From Mycobacterium bourgelatii (GTDB lineage: Bacteria > Actinomycetota > Actinomycetes > Mycobacteriales > Mycobacteriaceae): 64,000 bases of DNA. Shown here piece by piece: positions 42,831 to 51,335 of the stretch. The stretch covers positions 1,426,001 through 1,490,000 of the forward strand of contig NZ_BLKZ01000001.1 of the NCBI RefSeq assembly GCF_010723575.1, given 5' to 3'. The position numbers and the translations under genes are program-made. The first letter of the stretch is position 1. The number at the start of each line of letters is the position of its first letter. The notes under the pieces were generated by a model. It was not told the origin of the DNA. It made no database searches and was given only the letters and a program-made list of their open reading frames with translations.

Positions 42831-43454
42831 TCAACCGGCCCAGGTGTCAACCACCGCACTGGTCGTGGTGATCGTCGCCAGCAGGGCCAAGGTGTTGTCG
42901 ATGACGGAATCGGCGTACTCCCGTGGATATCCACTCACCGCATCGCGGGGCAGGACGAACTGATAGCTGCGGTTCACCGCATCCATGACAAAGTTCGGGA
43001 TCGCAACATTAACCGAAACGCCAACACCGACAATGGTTTTGATGTTGAGATTGCGCAGCACCGAATCGAGATCGGTGCCGCACATGGGTCCCACTCCGTG
43101 CGTGCGAGTCAAAACGAGGTCGGACTCGAGCGGGCCGAACTCGGGCAGTACCGAGGCGCCCGGGCTGCCGGGTGTCAAGTCGGCGCCAAACGACTTGCTT
43201 GCGGCGAACAGTCGCGCATTGGTGTTGGAGCCGCGGCCGTCGGGACGCCGTTGGATCAGGCAGTGCACGACCGTGACGCCGGCGGCGCGCGCGGCATCGA
43301 GCAGCTTGGCGATATTCGGAATCGCTTCGCGGCGGGCCTCTTCGGCGAGCATCGGCAGGCCGGCTTGCGGCCCGATGACACCGCCCTGACATTCCTGCGT
43401 CACTAACGCGGTGGTGGCGGGATCAAGGAGGTCGGACAGACTCGGTTGGGGCAT
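42831..43454 (-). CDS. Isochorismatase-like hydrolase lacking the usual cysteine
   Basis: A 207-aa protein of the isochorismatase fold (LVTQECQGGVIGP at the start, VVHCLIQRR, FGPLESDLVLTR, VGVGVSVNVAIPN). Where hydrolases of this group carry the nucleophilic Cys (pattern G-x-T-x2-C-V) it has Ala in SVNVAIPN, and the first catalytic Asp is also not seen. So it may be an isochorismatase-like binding protein or use another mechanism. The ATG at 43454 lies next to a motif 2-like sequence (43455-43470). Eleven bases separate it from the luciferase-like gene. Confidence 0.85.
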   Translation of the reverse strand: MPQPSLSDLLDPATTALVTQECQGGVIGPQAGLPMLAEEARREAIPNIAKLLDAARAAGVTVVHCLIQRRPDGRGSNTNARLFAASKSFGADLTPGSPGASVLPEFGPLESDLVLTRTHGVGPMCGTDLDSVLRNLNIKTIVGVGVSVNVAIPNFVMDAVNRSYQFVLPRDAVSGYPREYADSVIDNTLALLATITTTSAVVDTWAG

Positions 43455-43465
43455 GAGAATAAACG

Positions 43466-44374
43466 TTATCGCGTGCCGGCTACGAACTCTTTGGCGAAGG
43501 CTTGTGAATGTTCGATCAGCTCTGCGCGGTCCGAACCAGGAGGCGCGATGGTGAGCCACGTCACGCCGGTCGCCTCGAGCTTCTTGATGGTGTCGTGGCG
43601 CTCGTCGCTGGACTTGTCGTCTGCCAGTAAGTTCCCCGCCGAAAAGCAGATTTCCAGTGGGGCGGTTCGCCCGATCTGCGCCGCATACTGCTTGGCCCAG
43701 TCAATCGCGGCGGCCAATTCTTCGAGTGTGGAGATCTCTGCGGTACGGGACGCCGTGGCGTAGCCGAAGGTGTTGAACGGTGCCCACCCCTGCGCGCGCG
43801 ATACCGCGCGCCGGATGGCCGCCTTGCTGTTGCCACCGATCCACACCGGGGGCGGGTTCGGCGGCAGTGGACGCAAGCGTACGCCGCGAGCGTTGAACGA
43901 CGTGCCTTCATAGGCGATGTCCGCGCCGGTGAACGCCTTGTCCAGCACGTCAAGGGCCTCGTCGAGCAATGCCCCCCGATTCTCGAAATCAATTCCGAGT
44001 GCTTTGAATTCGGGCTTTAGGTAGCCGGCCGCCGTCCCTAGGATGAGCCGACCATGGGACAGCGCGGCCAGGCTTTGGATCGACTTGGCACCGAGAAACG
44101 GGTTGCGGTACGCCGCGATGTAGACGTTGGTCAGCAGCTTGACCTCGGTGGTGGCGGCGGCAGCGAACGCGAGTGCGATGAATGGGTCGAGGGCATGGTG
44201 GCCCCCGTGGTCGAGCCACTTGGCGTCTGGCGCGGGATGGTCAGTGACGTGCACGGCCGCGAAGCCGTTGGCCTCGGCCGTCCGCGCGATCTCGGCAATG
44301 GCCTCGGCGGAGACGAACTCGTCCACCGCCTCCACTCGATGGGTCGGCAATTCGAGGGAGAACGAGATGGTCAC
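43466..44374 (-). CDS. Luciferase-like, probably F420-dependent oxidoreductase
   Basis: A 302-aa TIM-barrel protein of the luciferase-like monooxygenase group: GFAAVHVTDHP, AYRNPFLGAKSIQSLAALSHGRLILGTAAGY and PPVWIGGNSKAAIRRA. In mycobacteria such proteins mostly use F420, sometimes FMN. It could reduce or oxidise an alcohol or an unsaturated ring. Overlaps the acyl-CoA dehydrogenase stop by four bases and belongs to the same minus-strand operon. Confidence 0.88.
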   Translation of the reverse strand: MTISFSLELPTHRVEAVDEFVSAEAIAEIARTAEANGFAAVHVTDHPAPDAKWLDHGGHHALDPFIALAFAAAATTEVKLLTNVYIAAYRNPFLGAKSIQSLAALSHGRLILGTAAGYLKPEFKALGIDFENRGALLDEALDVLDKAFTGADIAYEGTSFNARGVRLRPLPPNPPPVWIGGNSKAAIRRAVSRAQGWAPFNTFGYATASRTAEISTLEELAAAIDWAKQYAAQIGRTAPLEICFSAGNLLADDKSSDERHDTIKKLEATGVTWLTIAPPGSDRAELIEHSQAFAKEFVAGTR

Positions 44375-45498
44375 GTAAGTCCTTTCAGTGCTTGAGATGA
44401 AGTACCAACGAGCTCAGCCAAGCGCTGTGCGTGATAGTCCGGGCTTCCGAACATCAGTTGGCCGGCTTTGGCGCGGCGCACATAAAGGTGAGCGTCGTGC
44501 TCCCAGGTGAACCCGATGCCACCGTGGATGCGCATGTTGTCCACGGCGACCTGAAGGAAGGCCTCCGAGCACACCATTTTCGCCACCGAAGCCGCGGTCG
44601 GTAACTCACCTGGGTCGGCCACATCGGCCGCGTGCGATGCGGCCGACCGCGCCCCTTCGATCAACACCAGCATGTCCGCGCATCGGTGTTTGATCGCTTG
44701 GAAACTGCCGATCGGACGGCCGAATTGAATGCGGTTCTTGGCGTAGTCGACGGCCATGTCGAGACAACGTTGCCCCGCGCCGACTTGCTCGGCCGCCAGT
44801 GCGACGATCGCCGCGTCCGAGGTGCGGGCCAAGTAGTCCGCGGCGTCACCGGCCGTTCCGATCGGCTGCGCCGCGACGCCGTCGAACTCGACGCACGCGA
44901 CTTTGCGGGTACGGTCAACGCCGGCCAATGGCGTTCGACGCAGCCCCTCCGCGCCCGCAAGCACCGCAAACAGCGAAATTCCGGCATCGGTGTGGGCCGC
45001 GGCCAGGATGATATCGGCGGTGTGCCCATCGAGCACCTGCCGGGCCGACCCATGGATGAGGTAGCGCGTTCCGCCGCGCTCAGCGCGCAGGGCCACATTC
45101 TCCGGATTCCACGGTCCGAGTTGGTCATTCAGGATCAGCGTCGCGGTGCAAGACCCGTCGACCAAGCTGGGAACAAAGTTTTCGATGGCGGATCGGTCAC
45201 CGCTGGCGAGAAGCGCCGGAATGGCCAGCGCAACGGTGGAGAAGAAGGGTGCGCACAGCAGGGCGGCACCCATTTCTTCGAAAACCACTGCAAGTTCGGT
45301 CATGCCCGCGCCCGCTCCGCCCCAGGTTTCGGGCACCGCGATGCCGGTCAGTCCCAATTCGCCGGCCAACTTGCGCCAGGTCGTGGCGTCGAAGCCGGTG
45401 TCGGTCGCCATCAACGTACGCACGGTCTCGCTGGGTGAGGTCTCCGCGAGGAATTCGCGCACGGCGTCGCGGAGTTCGTCGACCTCACTCTTCGCCAC
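44371..45498 (-). CDS. Acyl-CoA dehydrogenase
   Basis: A 375-aa acyl-CoA dehydrogenase with a GLTGIAVPETWGGAGAGMTE N-terminal part, IQFGRPIGSFQAIKH and HGGIGFTWEHDAHLYVRRA. The SEPGAGSD-type loop is missing, as in the beta subunits of actinobacterial heterotetramers. The GTG at 45498 is the first plausible start. It is the first gene of the 45498-41068 operon, divergent from an amidohydrolase gene with a motif 2 palindrome between them. Confidence 0.88.
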   Translation of the reverse strand: MAKSEVDELRDAVREFLAETSPSETVRTLMATDTGFDATTWRKLAGELGLTGIAVPETWGGAGAGMTELAVVFEEMGAALLCAPFFSTVALAIPALLASGDRSAIENFVPSLVDGSCTATLILNDQLGPWNPENVALRAERGGTRYLIHGSARQVLDGHTADIILAAAHTDAGISLFAVLAGAEGLRRTPLAGVDRTRKVACVEFDGVAAQPIGTAGDAADYLARTSDAAIVALAAEQVGAGQRCLDMAVDYAKNRIQFGRPIGSFQAIKHRCADMLVLIEGARSAASHAADVADPGELPTAASVAKMVCSEAFLQVAVDNMRIHGGIGFTWEHDAHLYVRRAKAGQLMFGSPDYHAQRLAELVGTSSQALKGLT

Positions 45499-45602
45499 GC
45501 GCAGCCTCCAATACCGGCACCAGTGCCCTGACTGGGCATGTCGGGCCCAACGCAGGCCCGAGATATGTGTTGCCGGACCAGGATAGTATGTTCTCTAAAA
45601 GG

Positions 45603-45618
45603 GAGAATAACCATTCTC
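45603..45618. promoter_or_regulatory. Motif 2 site GAGAATAACCATTCTC
   Basis: A perfect-arm 16-bp inverted repeat in the divergent gap of the acyl-CoA dehydrogenase and amidohydrolase operons. Another TTCTC lies at 45590-45594. Confidence 0.7.
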
Positions 45619-45636
45619 GCATGGAGGAGCGACGCG

Positions 45637-46830
45637 GTGACGAAACTCGACTACGGGATATTTGACTGCGACACCCACTGCTACGAGACCCGTGACGCGT
45701 TCACCCGGTATCTGCCCAAAGAATTTCACGACCGCGCGATCGCACCTGTCGTTGGCGCCGACGGCAAGGAGGTCATCCTTGCCGGCCACCGGATCGCCAC
45801 CTTCAACAGCGAGGCAGGGCTGGGCTTCGACCTGGCCTACCGGCCGGGCTCGCTCAAGGAGATGCTCAAGCAGATGGGCTCGGGCAATCCGGAGGAAACC
45901 TATGAGCCTCAGCCGATGCAGCCGGAATACCTGGAGCGTGAACCCAGGCTGAAGGTGATGGCGCAGCAGAACGTCGAACGTGCGGTCATCTTCCCCGCAG
46001 GCATGGCGTTGGCCGCCGAGCACTACGTCGATGACACCGAGGCCCTTTATGCCAACCTGCGGTCGTTCAACCGCTGGTTCGACGAGACCTGGGGCTTCAA
46101 CTACCAGGACCGGCTTTACGCCACCGCCCTGCTGTCCTTGCGAGATCTGGAACTGTCGATCAAGGAGACCGAAGCGATCATCGAGCAGGGCGCACGCCTG
46201 GTGCTGCTACCCACCGGCCCCGCATATGGGCGGTCACCGGGCGACCCATACTTCGACCCCATCTACGCGCGGTTGCAGGAAGCCGGGTGCACCTTGGTCT
46301 TCCACATCCAGCCGTACTGGTATTTCAATGCGATCTCGCCGGCTTGGGGGCACAACCCCGACCCCGCCGCGTGGCACATGTCGGCGTGGCAGTGGATGAA
46401 CGTCTATGGGCAGCGTCCAATCGAAGACACGCTCTCGGCCCTCATCTTCGACAACCTATTCGGGCGGTTCCCAGGACTGAAGGTTCTTGTCGCCGAGCAC
46501 GGCGCGGAATGGGTGCCCCAGTTCGTCATTCACATGGACAAGAGCCGCGGCATGGGCCGCAATGGTCCGTGGATCGGCGGCAAACTGACCGAGCGGCCGT
46601 CGCAGATCTTCCGCCGCCACGTCGGTGTGGTCCCGTACCCCGAGGACGACATCCCGACCATCGTGGACCGGCTCGGCTACGACGAATGCCTGTTAATGGG
46701 TTCGGACTACCCGCACGCCGAGGGCCTGGCCGAACCTGCGGATTTCGTCAAACTACTCGACCCGCTCGATGACGCCGCCAAGAAACGAATAATGCGTGAC
46801 AACGCAGATCAGCTGCTGCGCCGAGGCTAG
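45637..46830 (+). CDS. Amidohydrolase 2 family metal-dependent hydrolase/decarboxylase
   Basis: A 397-aa amidohydrolase: FDCDTHCYE metal site (D-x-D-T-H), TLVFHIQPYWY, LVAEHGAEWVPQF and LMGSDYPHAEG. It is less like the other two copies than they are to each other. The GTG at 45637 has a GGAGGAG site seven bases upstream. First gene of the plus-strand operon 45637-50557 and downstream of the motif 2 palindrome. Confidence 0.9.
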   Translation: MTKLDYGIFDCDTHCYETRDAFTRYLPKEFHDRAIAPVVGADGKEVILAGHRIATFNSEAGLGFDLAYRPGSLKEMLKQMGSGNPEETYEPQPMQPEYLEREPRLKVMAQQNVERAVIFPAGMALAAEHYVDDTEALYANLRSFNRWFDETWGFNYQDRLYATALLSLRDLELSIKETEAIIEQGARLVLLPTGPAYGRSPGDPYFDPIYARLQEAGCTLVFHIQPYWYFNAISPAWGHNPDPAAWHMSAWQWMNVYGQRPIEDTLSALIFDNLFGRFPGLKVLVAEHGAEWVPQFVIHMDKSRGMGRNGPWIGGKLTERPSQIFRRHVGVVPYPEDDIPTIVDRLGYDECLLMGSDYPHAEGLAEPADFVKLLDPLDDAAKKRIMRDNADQLLRRG

Positions 46831-46836
46831 CGGGAC

Positions 46837-47811
46837 ATGTCGGACGACGACGCTGCCGATCTCCAAGATGTCGATCTCGAGCTGCTGCGGGCGTCGGCGA
46901 GATCCTTTCTCGAAGGTAGGGGCGAGAAGGAATCCATCGAAGACCTCGCAACGATGGACTGGACGGGCTTGCTCGTCGACGAGCAGCTGGGTGGCGTCGG
47001 CTGGCGTCCGGTCGAATCGTGCGTAGTCGCTGAAGAACTCGGTCGGGCGCAGGACCGGTCGGCGTGGTTTGGTACTGCCGTCGCGGCCGCGGCGGTCGCG
47101 TCCGCACCCGACGAGATCAGACAGCACTGGCTGCCAAGGCTTCTCAGTGGTGCCGCCACAGCGGGTCTCACCGTAGCCGACTCGGTGCGTGTTGTTCGCG
47201 GAGACGCGGTCAACCTGGTAGTTGCGCTGCGGGACAACGGTATTTACTTCATCGATGGCTCGACCATCACGGGACGACGACCGGACGACGATCTACTGGA
47301 TGTCACCCGGCCGGTCTGGACTCTCGATCTCGGCGATGCCACGAGTGTGCTGATCGGATCGGCTGAGCGGGCCGCAGCGCTGATGGCGGTGGCTCGGCTA
47401 CTCATCGCTGCCGACTCGGTAGGCGCCGTATCCATGACACTGGAGCGACTGACGTCATATCTCAAGGAACGCACGGCCTTCGGTGCGCCTATTGCGAGCT
47501 TTCAGGCGATACAACACCGACTGGTGGAACTCTTCGTCTTCGTCGTGAAGGCGCGGGCTATCGTCATGAAGGCTGCGCGTGCGATTGCCGCCCACGACGA
47601 CAGGGCGAACGTGCTGACGACGGTTGCCCATGCATTCGTTACTGCGAAAGCTACTGCAGCCGTTGATGAATGCATGCAGCTGTCCGGTGGAATCGGTTTC
47701 ACCTGGGAGTATCCGCTGCACCACGAGTTGCGCCGGGTTTTCACCAACGGCCAACTGGTGGGCACGGCGCGGTCGAGTCGTGCGCTGCTGGCCGAGGTGT
47801 GCGGCTGGTGA
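46837..47811 (+). CDS. Short acyl-CoA dehydrogenase-like subunit
   Basis: A 324-aa protein, 50 to 70 residues shorter than usual. It keeps the helical N-terminus (LLVDEQLGGVGWRPVES) and C-terminal domain (ERTAFGAPIASFQAIQHRL, SGGIGFTWEYPLHHELRR), but the middle beta domain is reduced and the SEPGAGSD-like segment is absent. It is probably the non-catalytic or half-site partner of the full-length enzyme that follows with a GTGA overlap. Confidence 0.88.
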   Translation: MSDDDAADLQDVDLELLRASARSFLEGRGEKESIEDLATMDWTGLLVDEQLGGVGWRPVESCVVAEELGRAQDRSAWFGTAVAAAAVASAPDEIRQHWLPRLLSGAATAGLTVADSVRVVRGDAVNLVVALRDNGIYFIDGSTITGRRPDDDLLDVTRPVWTLDLGDATSVLIGSAERAAALMAVARLLIAADSVGAVSMTLERLTSYLKERTAFGAPIASFQAIQHRLVELFVFVVKARAIVMKAARAIAAHDDRANVLTTVAHAFVTAKATAAVDECMQLSGGIGFTWEYPLHHELRRVFTNGQLVGTARSSRALLAEVCGW

Positions 47812-49010
47812 GCACGTTCGGCAGTAGGCCAACCGCGGAGGAGTTGGCGGCATTCCGTGACCAGGTGAGAGCGCACATTGCGGAGCATGCACCGCCGATC
47901 GAAGCCCGCGAAGGACACCGAGCGCCGAAAGATGCGGACCAGGAAGCCCAACTTCGCCGCTGGTTCGCCGGGTTGTTCGAAGCGGGCTTTGTCGGCGCGG
48001 ACTGGCCTGTCGAGTACGGCGGGTCGGCCGACCACCATCCGCTGCACGACCGCGTCGTCAGTGAGGAAATTCTGCGCGCCCGCGCACCGCGGCCCGTCGA
48101 CCAGGTCAACCTGGCCGCTCATGTACTGCTGCACTTTGGCTCGGAAGAGCAACGACGCAGATTGCTGCCACCGATCAGGCGGAGCGAGCACGTGTGGTGC
48201 CAATTGCTGAGCGAGCCGAATGCGGGCAGCGACATTGCCGCGGTCCGCACCCGCGGTGTGCGACAGGACGACGGTACCTGGGTCATCGACGGGCAGAAGA
48301 CATGGATCACCGACGGACACTGGGCCGATATGGGGTTGGCGCTCATCCGCACTGATCCGACTTCGTCTCGTCACCACGGCCTTTCGGTGTTCGCGGTGCC
48401 GATGTCGGCGGCCGGCGTCGAGGTGCGTCCCATCCGCAGCATCGGGGATGCAATCGAAATCAACGAGGTGTTCCTGACCGGCGTGGTGCTCGACGCGGAC
48501 AGTCTGGTCGGCGAAGTCGGACAGGGCTGGTCGATCATCATGGCGGGTCTGGACTTCGAACGCTTCGGTATCGGCGGCAATGTCATCCTGCTCGAATTGT
48601 TGATCGATGACCTTGTGACGGTGGCCCGTGATGCGCTCGTCGACGGCGCCCCGGCGCTGACGCACCCCGACATCCGACAAACCATCGCTGAACTCACCGT
48701 CGAAGTCGAGGTGGCGAAGTCGTTCATCGACGACCACGTCGAACGTCTCATCGCCGGCGCCGATATGCCGGGCGATGGCTCGATCGCCAAGCTGAGCTTC
48801 GCCGAGACCTACCATCGGGTTTCGGCCTACGGTGCCGAACTCGCTGCTGCCGCAGCGGATGTCGCCACCACCGACGCAGCGGTGCGGCAGGCGAAGGAGC
48901 GTCTGCGAGAATGCTGGTTGTGGTCACGGGCATATACGATCTCCGGCGGAAGCTCGGAGATGATGCGTAACATCCTCGCGAAGCGTCGGCTGCTGCTACC
49001 GAGCGGGTGA
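47808..49010 (+). CDS. Acyl-CoA dehydrogenase
   Basis: A 400-aa acyl-CoA dehydrogenase: WPVEYGGSADHHPLHDRVV, SEPNAGSDIAAVRTRGV, WVIDGQKTWITDGHWAD and SGGSSEMMRNILAKR at the end. The GTG at 47808 overlaps the short subunit stop, and the ligase start overlaps its own stop, so the three genes are coupled. It probably forms a heterotetramer with 46837-47811 and desaturates the product of the downstream ligase. Confidence 0.91.
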   Translation: MSTFGSRPTAEELAAFRDQVRAHIAEHAPPIEAREGHRAPKDADQEAQLRRWFAGLFEAGFVGADWPVEYGGSADHHPLHDRVVSEEILRARAPRPVDQVNLAAHVLLHFGSEEQRRRLLPPIRRSEHVWCQLLSEPNAGSDIAAVRTRGVRQDDGTWVIDGQKTWITDGHWADMGLALIRTDPTSSRHHGLSVFAVPMSAAGVEVRPIRSIGDAIEINEVFLTGVVLDADSLVGEVGQGWSIIMAGLDFERFGIGGNVILLELLIDDLVTVARDALVDGAPALTHPDIRQTIAELTVEVEVAKSFIDDHVERLIAGADMPGDGSIAKLSFAETYHRVSAYGAELAAAAADVATTDAAVRQAKERLRECWLWSRAYTISGGSSEMMRNILAKRRLLLPSG

Positions 49011-50557
49011 GTGCGCCGGTGGCCAGTGAGACGTTCTGGGGTCTGGTCGACGCGGTGGCCGAAGCGCATCCGGAGCGGGTGGTTCTGGCCGACGACTTCG
49101 GCCGCAGCCTGACCTGCGCACAACTGCGGGATGAGGGGGAGCGCACCGCGGCTGCGCTATCGGAGTCCGGAGTCGGCGAGGGCACCGTGGTGTCATGGCA
49201 GCTGCCGACCACGCTGGAGACGATGGTGGTGATGGTTGCTCTGGCCCGACTGGGCGCGGTGCAGAACCCGATCCTTCCGATCTGGCGCGAGAGTGAAGTT
49301 CGGTTTGTGACAGCACAGCTCGCGACGGAAGTGCTTGTCGTCCCAGGCCGTTGGCGCGGGTACGATCACACCGCGCTGGCGGAGGCGGTGGCGAAGGAAC
49401 GGCCCCTGTCGGTCGTGGTGATTGATCACGACGCGCCGGTCACCGACGGCCTGCGCCTGCCGGTAGGCGACCCGGCGGTGTTGCCGGCGGCGCCGAGTAG
49501 CGGTGAGGACCCCCGCTGGATCTACTACTCCTCGGGTACCACGGCCGCACCGAAGGGCGCTCGTCATTGCGACCGTTCGGTGATCGCCGGTTCGGCCGGA
49601 GTGATCGGGATCGTGGGTGCGTCCAGTAGTGACGTCAACCCGATCGCGTTTCCCGTTTCGCACATCGGTGGCGCCGCCATGCTCGCTGCGAGCCTGCGCA
49701 CCGGTATGCGATTGGTCTTGTTCGACTCGTTCGACCCGGCGACGACCCCGTATCGGCTGGCGGCGCACCGCCCGACACTGCTGGGCACCGCAACGCCGTT
49801 CTTCGTGGCATTCATGGCTGCGCAGCGCGCCCACGGAGCTGAACCGCTGTACCCGGACTTGCGGGGCTGCGTCGGGGGAGGCGCGCCGATCACCGCAGAG
49901 TTGGGTCGCCAAGTGCGGGAAGTGTTTTCGGTGAACGGCGTGGCCAATTCGTGGGGTCTGACCGAGTTCCCGGTCGCCACCTCGCAGACACCAGAGGCTG
50001 CGCCCGACTTACTCGACCGGACCGTGGGGCGCCCCGTTGCCGGAGTATCGGTGCGGGTAGTGGACGATAGCGAACGCGAAGTCAACGTGGGCGAGGAGGG
50101 CGAACTTCGGCTCAAGGGGCCCCAGTGCTTCCTGGGATACGTTGACGGCTCGCTGGACGCGGCCGCATTTGACGCCGAAGGTTGGTTCCGCAGCGGCGAC
50201 CGGGGACGGATCGACGACCAGGGCAACGTCGTCATCACCGGGCGCATCAAGGACGCCATCATCCGCAATGCGGAGAACATCTCGGCACTGGAGATCGAGA
50301 ATGTGCTGGCGACGCATCCCGCGGTCGCCGATGTTGCGGTCATCGGTGTGCCGGATCCGCGCACCGGGGAACGGGTTTGCGCTGTCGTGGTCGCCCAACC
50401 CGGGGGAGAGGTCACCCTGGAAGCGTTGGCCGAACACTGTCGGCTGCAGGGATTGAGTCGACACAAATCTCCGGAGCGACTCGAATTGGTCGAGGCGCTA
50501 CCGCGAAACCTCACGGGCAAGGTTCTGAAGAACGAGCTGCGTGTGCAATTCGGCTAG
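49007..50557 (+). CDS. Acyl-CoA ligase (AMP-forming)
   Basis: A 516-aa ANL ligase: YYSSGTTAAPKGARH phosphate loop, NSWGLTEFPV, WFRSGDRGRID hinge, and the C-terminal catalytic lysine in PRNLTGKVLKNEL. The GTG at 49007 makes a GTGA overlap with the acyl-CoA dehydrogenase stop. Its end overlaps the convergent TetR gene by four bases. Activates an acid for the adjacent dehydrogenase pair; the substrate is unknown. Confidence 0.92.
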   Translation: MSAPVASETFWGLVDAVAEAHPERVVLADDFGRSLTCAQLRDEGERTAAALSESGVGEGTVVSWQLPTTLETMVVMVALARLGAVQNPILPIWRESEVRFVTAQLATEVLVVPGRWRGYDHTALAEAVAKERPLSVVVIDHDAPVTDGLRLPVGDPAVLPAAPSSGEDPRWIYYSSGTTAAPKGARHCDRSVIAGSAGVIGIVGASSSDVNPIAFPVSHIGGAAMLAASLRTGMRLVLFDSFDPATTPYRLAAHRPTLLGTATPFFVAFMAAQRAHGAEPLYPDLRGCVGGGAPITAELGRQVREVFSVNGVANSWGLTEFPVATSQTPEAAPDLLDRTVGRPVAGVSVRVVDDSEREVNVGEEGELRLKGPQCFLGYVDGSLDAAAFDAEGWFRSGDRGRIDDQGNVVITGRIKDAIIRNAENISALEIENVLATHPAVADVAVIGVPDPRTGERVCAVVVAQPGGEVTLEALAEHCRLQGLSRHKSPERLELVEALPRNLTGKVLKNELRVQFG

Positions 50558-51216
50558 CCGCGCTGAGTCAGCCGGGCGCGAGCGAGCTGCGCCGCCCCGT
50601 TTCCGGTGATCAGCCAGAGGGTTGCCAACTGGGCGATGAAGTCGTCAAAGGATAGTTTGACGTTCCCGTTGACGTAGGACAGGATCGCGTCCGCGGTGCC
50701 TCCGACGATGAATGCCGGCGCTACCTGCGCCAATGGATCGGTTTCCAACTCGACGCCGTGCACGACTTTGCCGTGGTCGATCGCCACTTTGGTGAGGCGG
50801 TGCATCACCCTGGTGCGGTGGTTGTGCAACTCGGGCGAGGCCGCCACGCCCCCTAGCAGCACCCGCGCGCGGCGCGGGTCGTCGACGAGCGCTCGTACCG
50901 CCGCCGCGACGACCGCTAGAGCTTGCGCCTCCAACGGCCCATCGGCCGTCGCGTCCGAGGCTTCGACGGTTGCGGCACGCACATCCTCGGCGATGTCGTC
51001 GATGACGGCGGCGGAGAGCGCGTCGAGGTCGGTGAAACTTTCGTAGAAGTATCTCTTGTTCAGACCGGCTGCGACACAGAGTTTTTCGACAGTCGCGCTG
51101 CGCCACTCGTTGCGTGCCATCGAGTCCATTGCAGCATCCAGGAGGCGACTCCGCCGCTGCCGGCGACGAGTGTCCGCGGATTGCCCGCCGTAGGCGCGCT
51201 GCGTGGTCTCAGGCAC
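50554..51216 (-). CDS. TetR-family regulator, divergent from the CYP136-like P450
   Basis: A 220-aa TetR-type protein: basic N-terminus (TRRRQRRSRLLDAAMDS), recognition helix GLNKRYFYESFTDLDAL, and an all-helical C-terminal domain. The start is taken as GTG at 51216; in-frame upstream codons would extend into the operator region. In M. tuberculosis a TetR gene (Rv3058c) is divergent from cyp136 in the same way. A 22-bp palindrome lies in the gap. Confidence 0.88.
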   Translation of the reverse strand: MPETTQRAYGGQSADTRRRQRRSRLLDAAMDSMARNEWRSATVEKLCVAAGLNKRYFYESFTDLDALSAAVIDDIAEDVRAATVEASDATADGPLEAQALAVVAAAVRALVDDPRRARVLLGGVAASPELHNHRTRVMHRLTKVAIDHGKVVHGVELETDPLAQVAPAFIVGGTADAILSYVNGNVKLSFDDFIAQLATLWLITGNGAAQLARARLTQRG

Positions 51217-51288
51217 CGCTAGATCGTCGCAACTGCCGACGTCACCGTTGCGACCACTCACCGAGATCCGTTGACTCCACTCAGTCAG

Positions 51289-51310
51289 TCTGGCACAGTT
51301 CTGTACCAGA
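51289..51310. promoter_or_regulatory. Putative operator TCTGGCACAGTTCTGTACCAGA
   Basis: A 22-bp palindrome with a single mismatched pair, TCTGG-y-ACAG-TT-CTGT-r-CCAGA, 26 bases upstream of the P450 start and in the divergent gap with the TetR gene. Probably the operator of that TetR. Confidence 0.75.
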
Positions 51311-51335
51311 TGGGCAGCAGCATAGGAGGCTCGTT

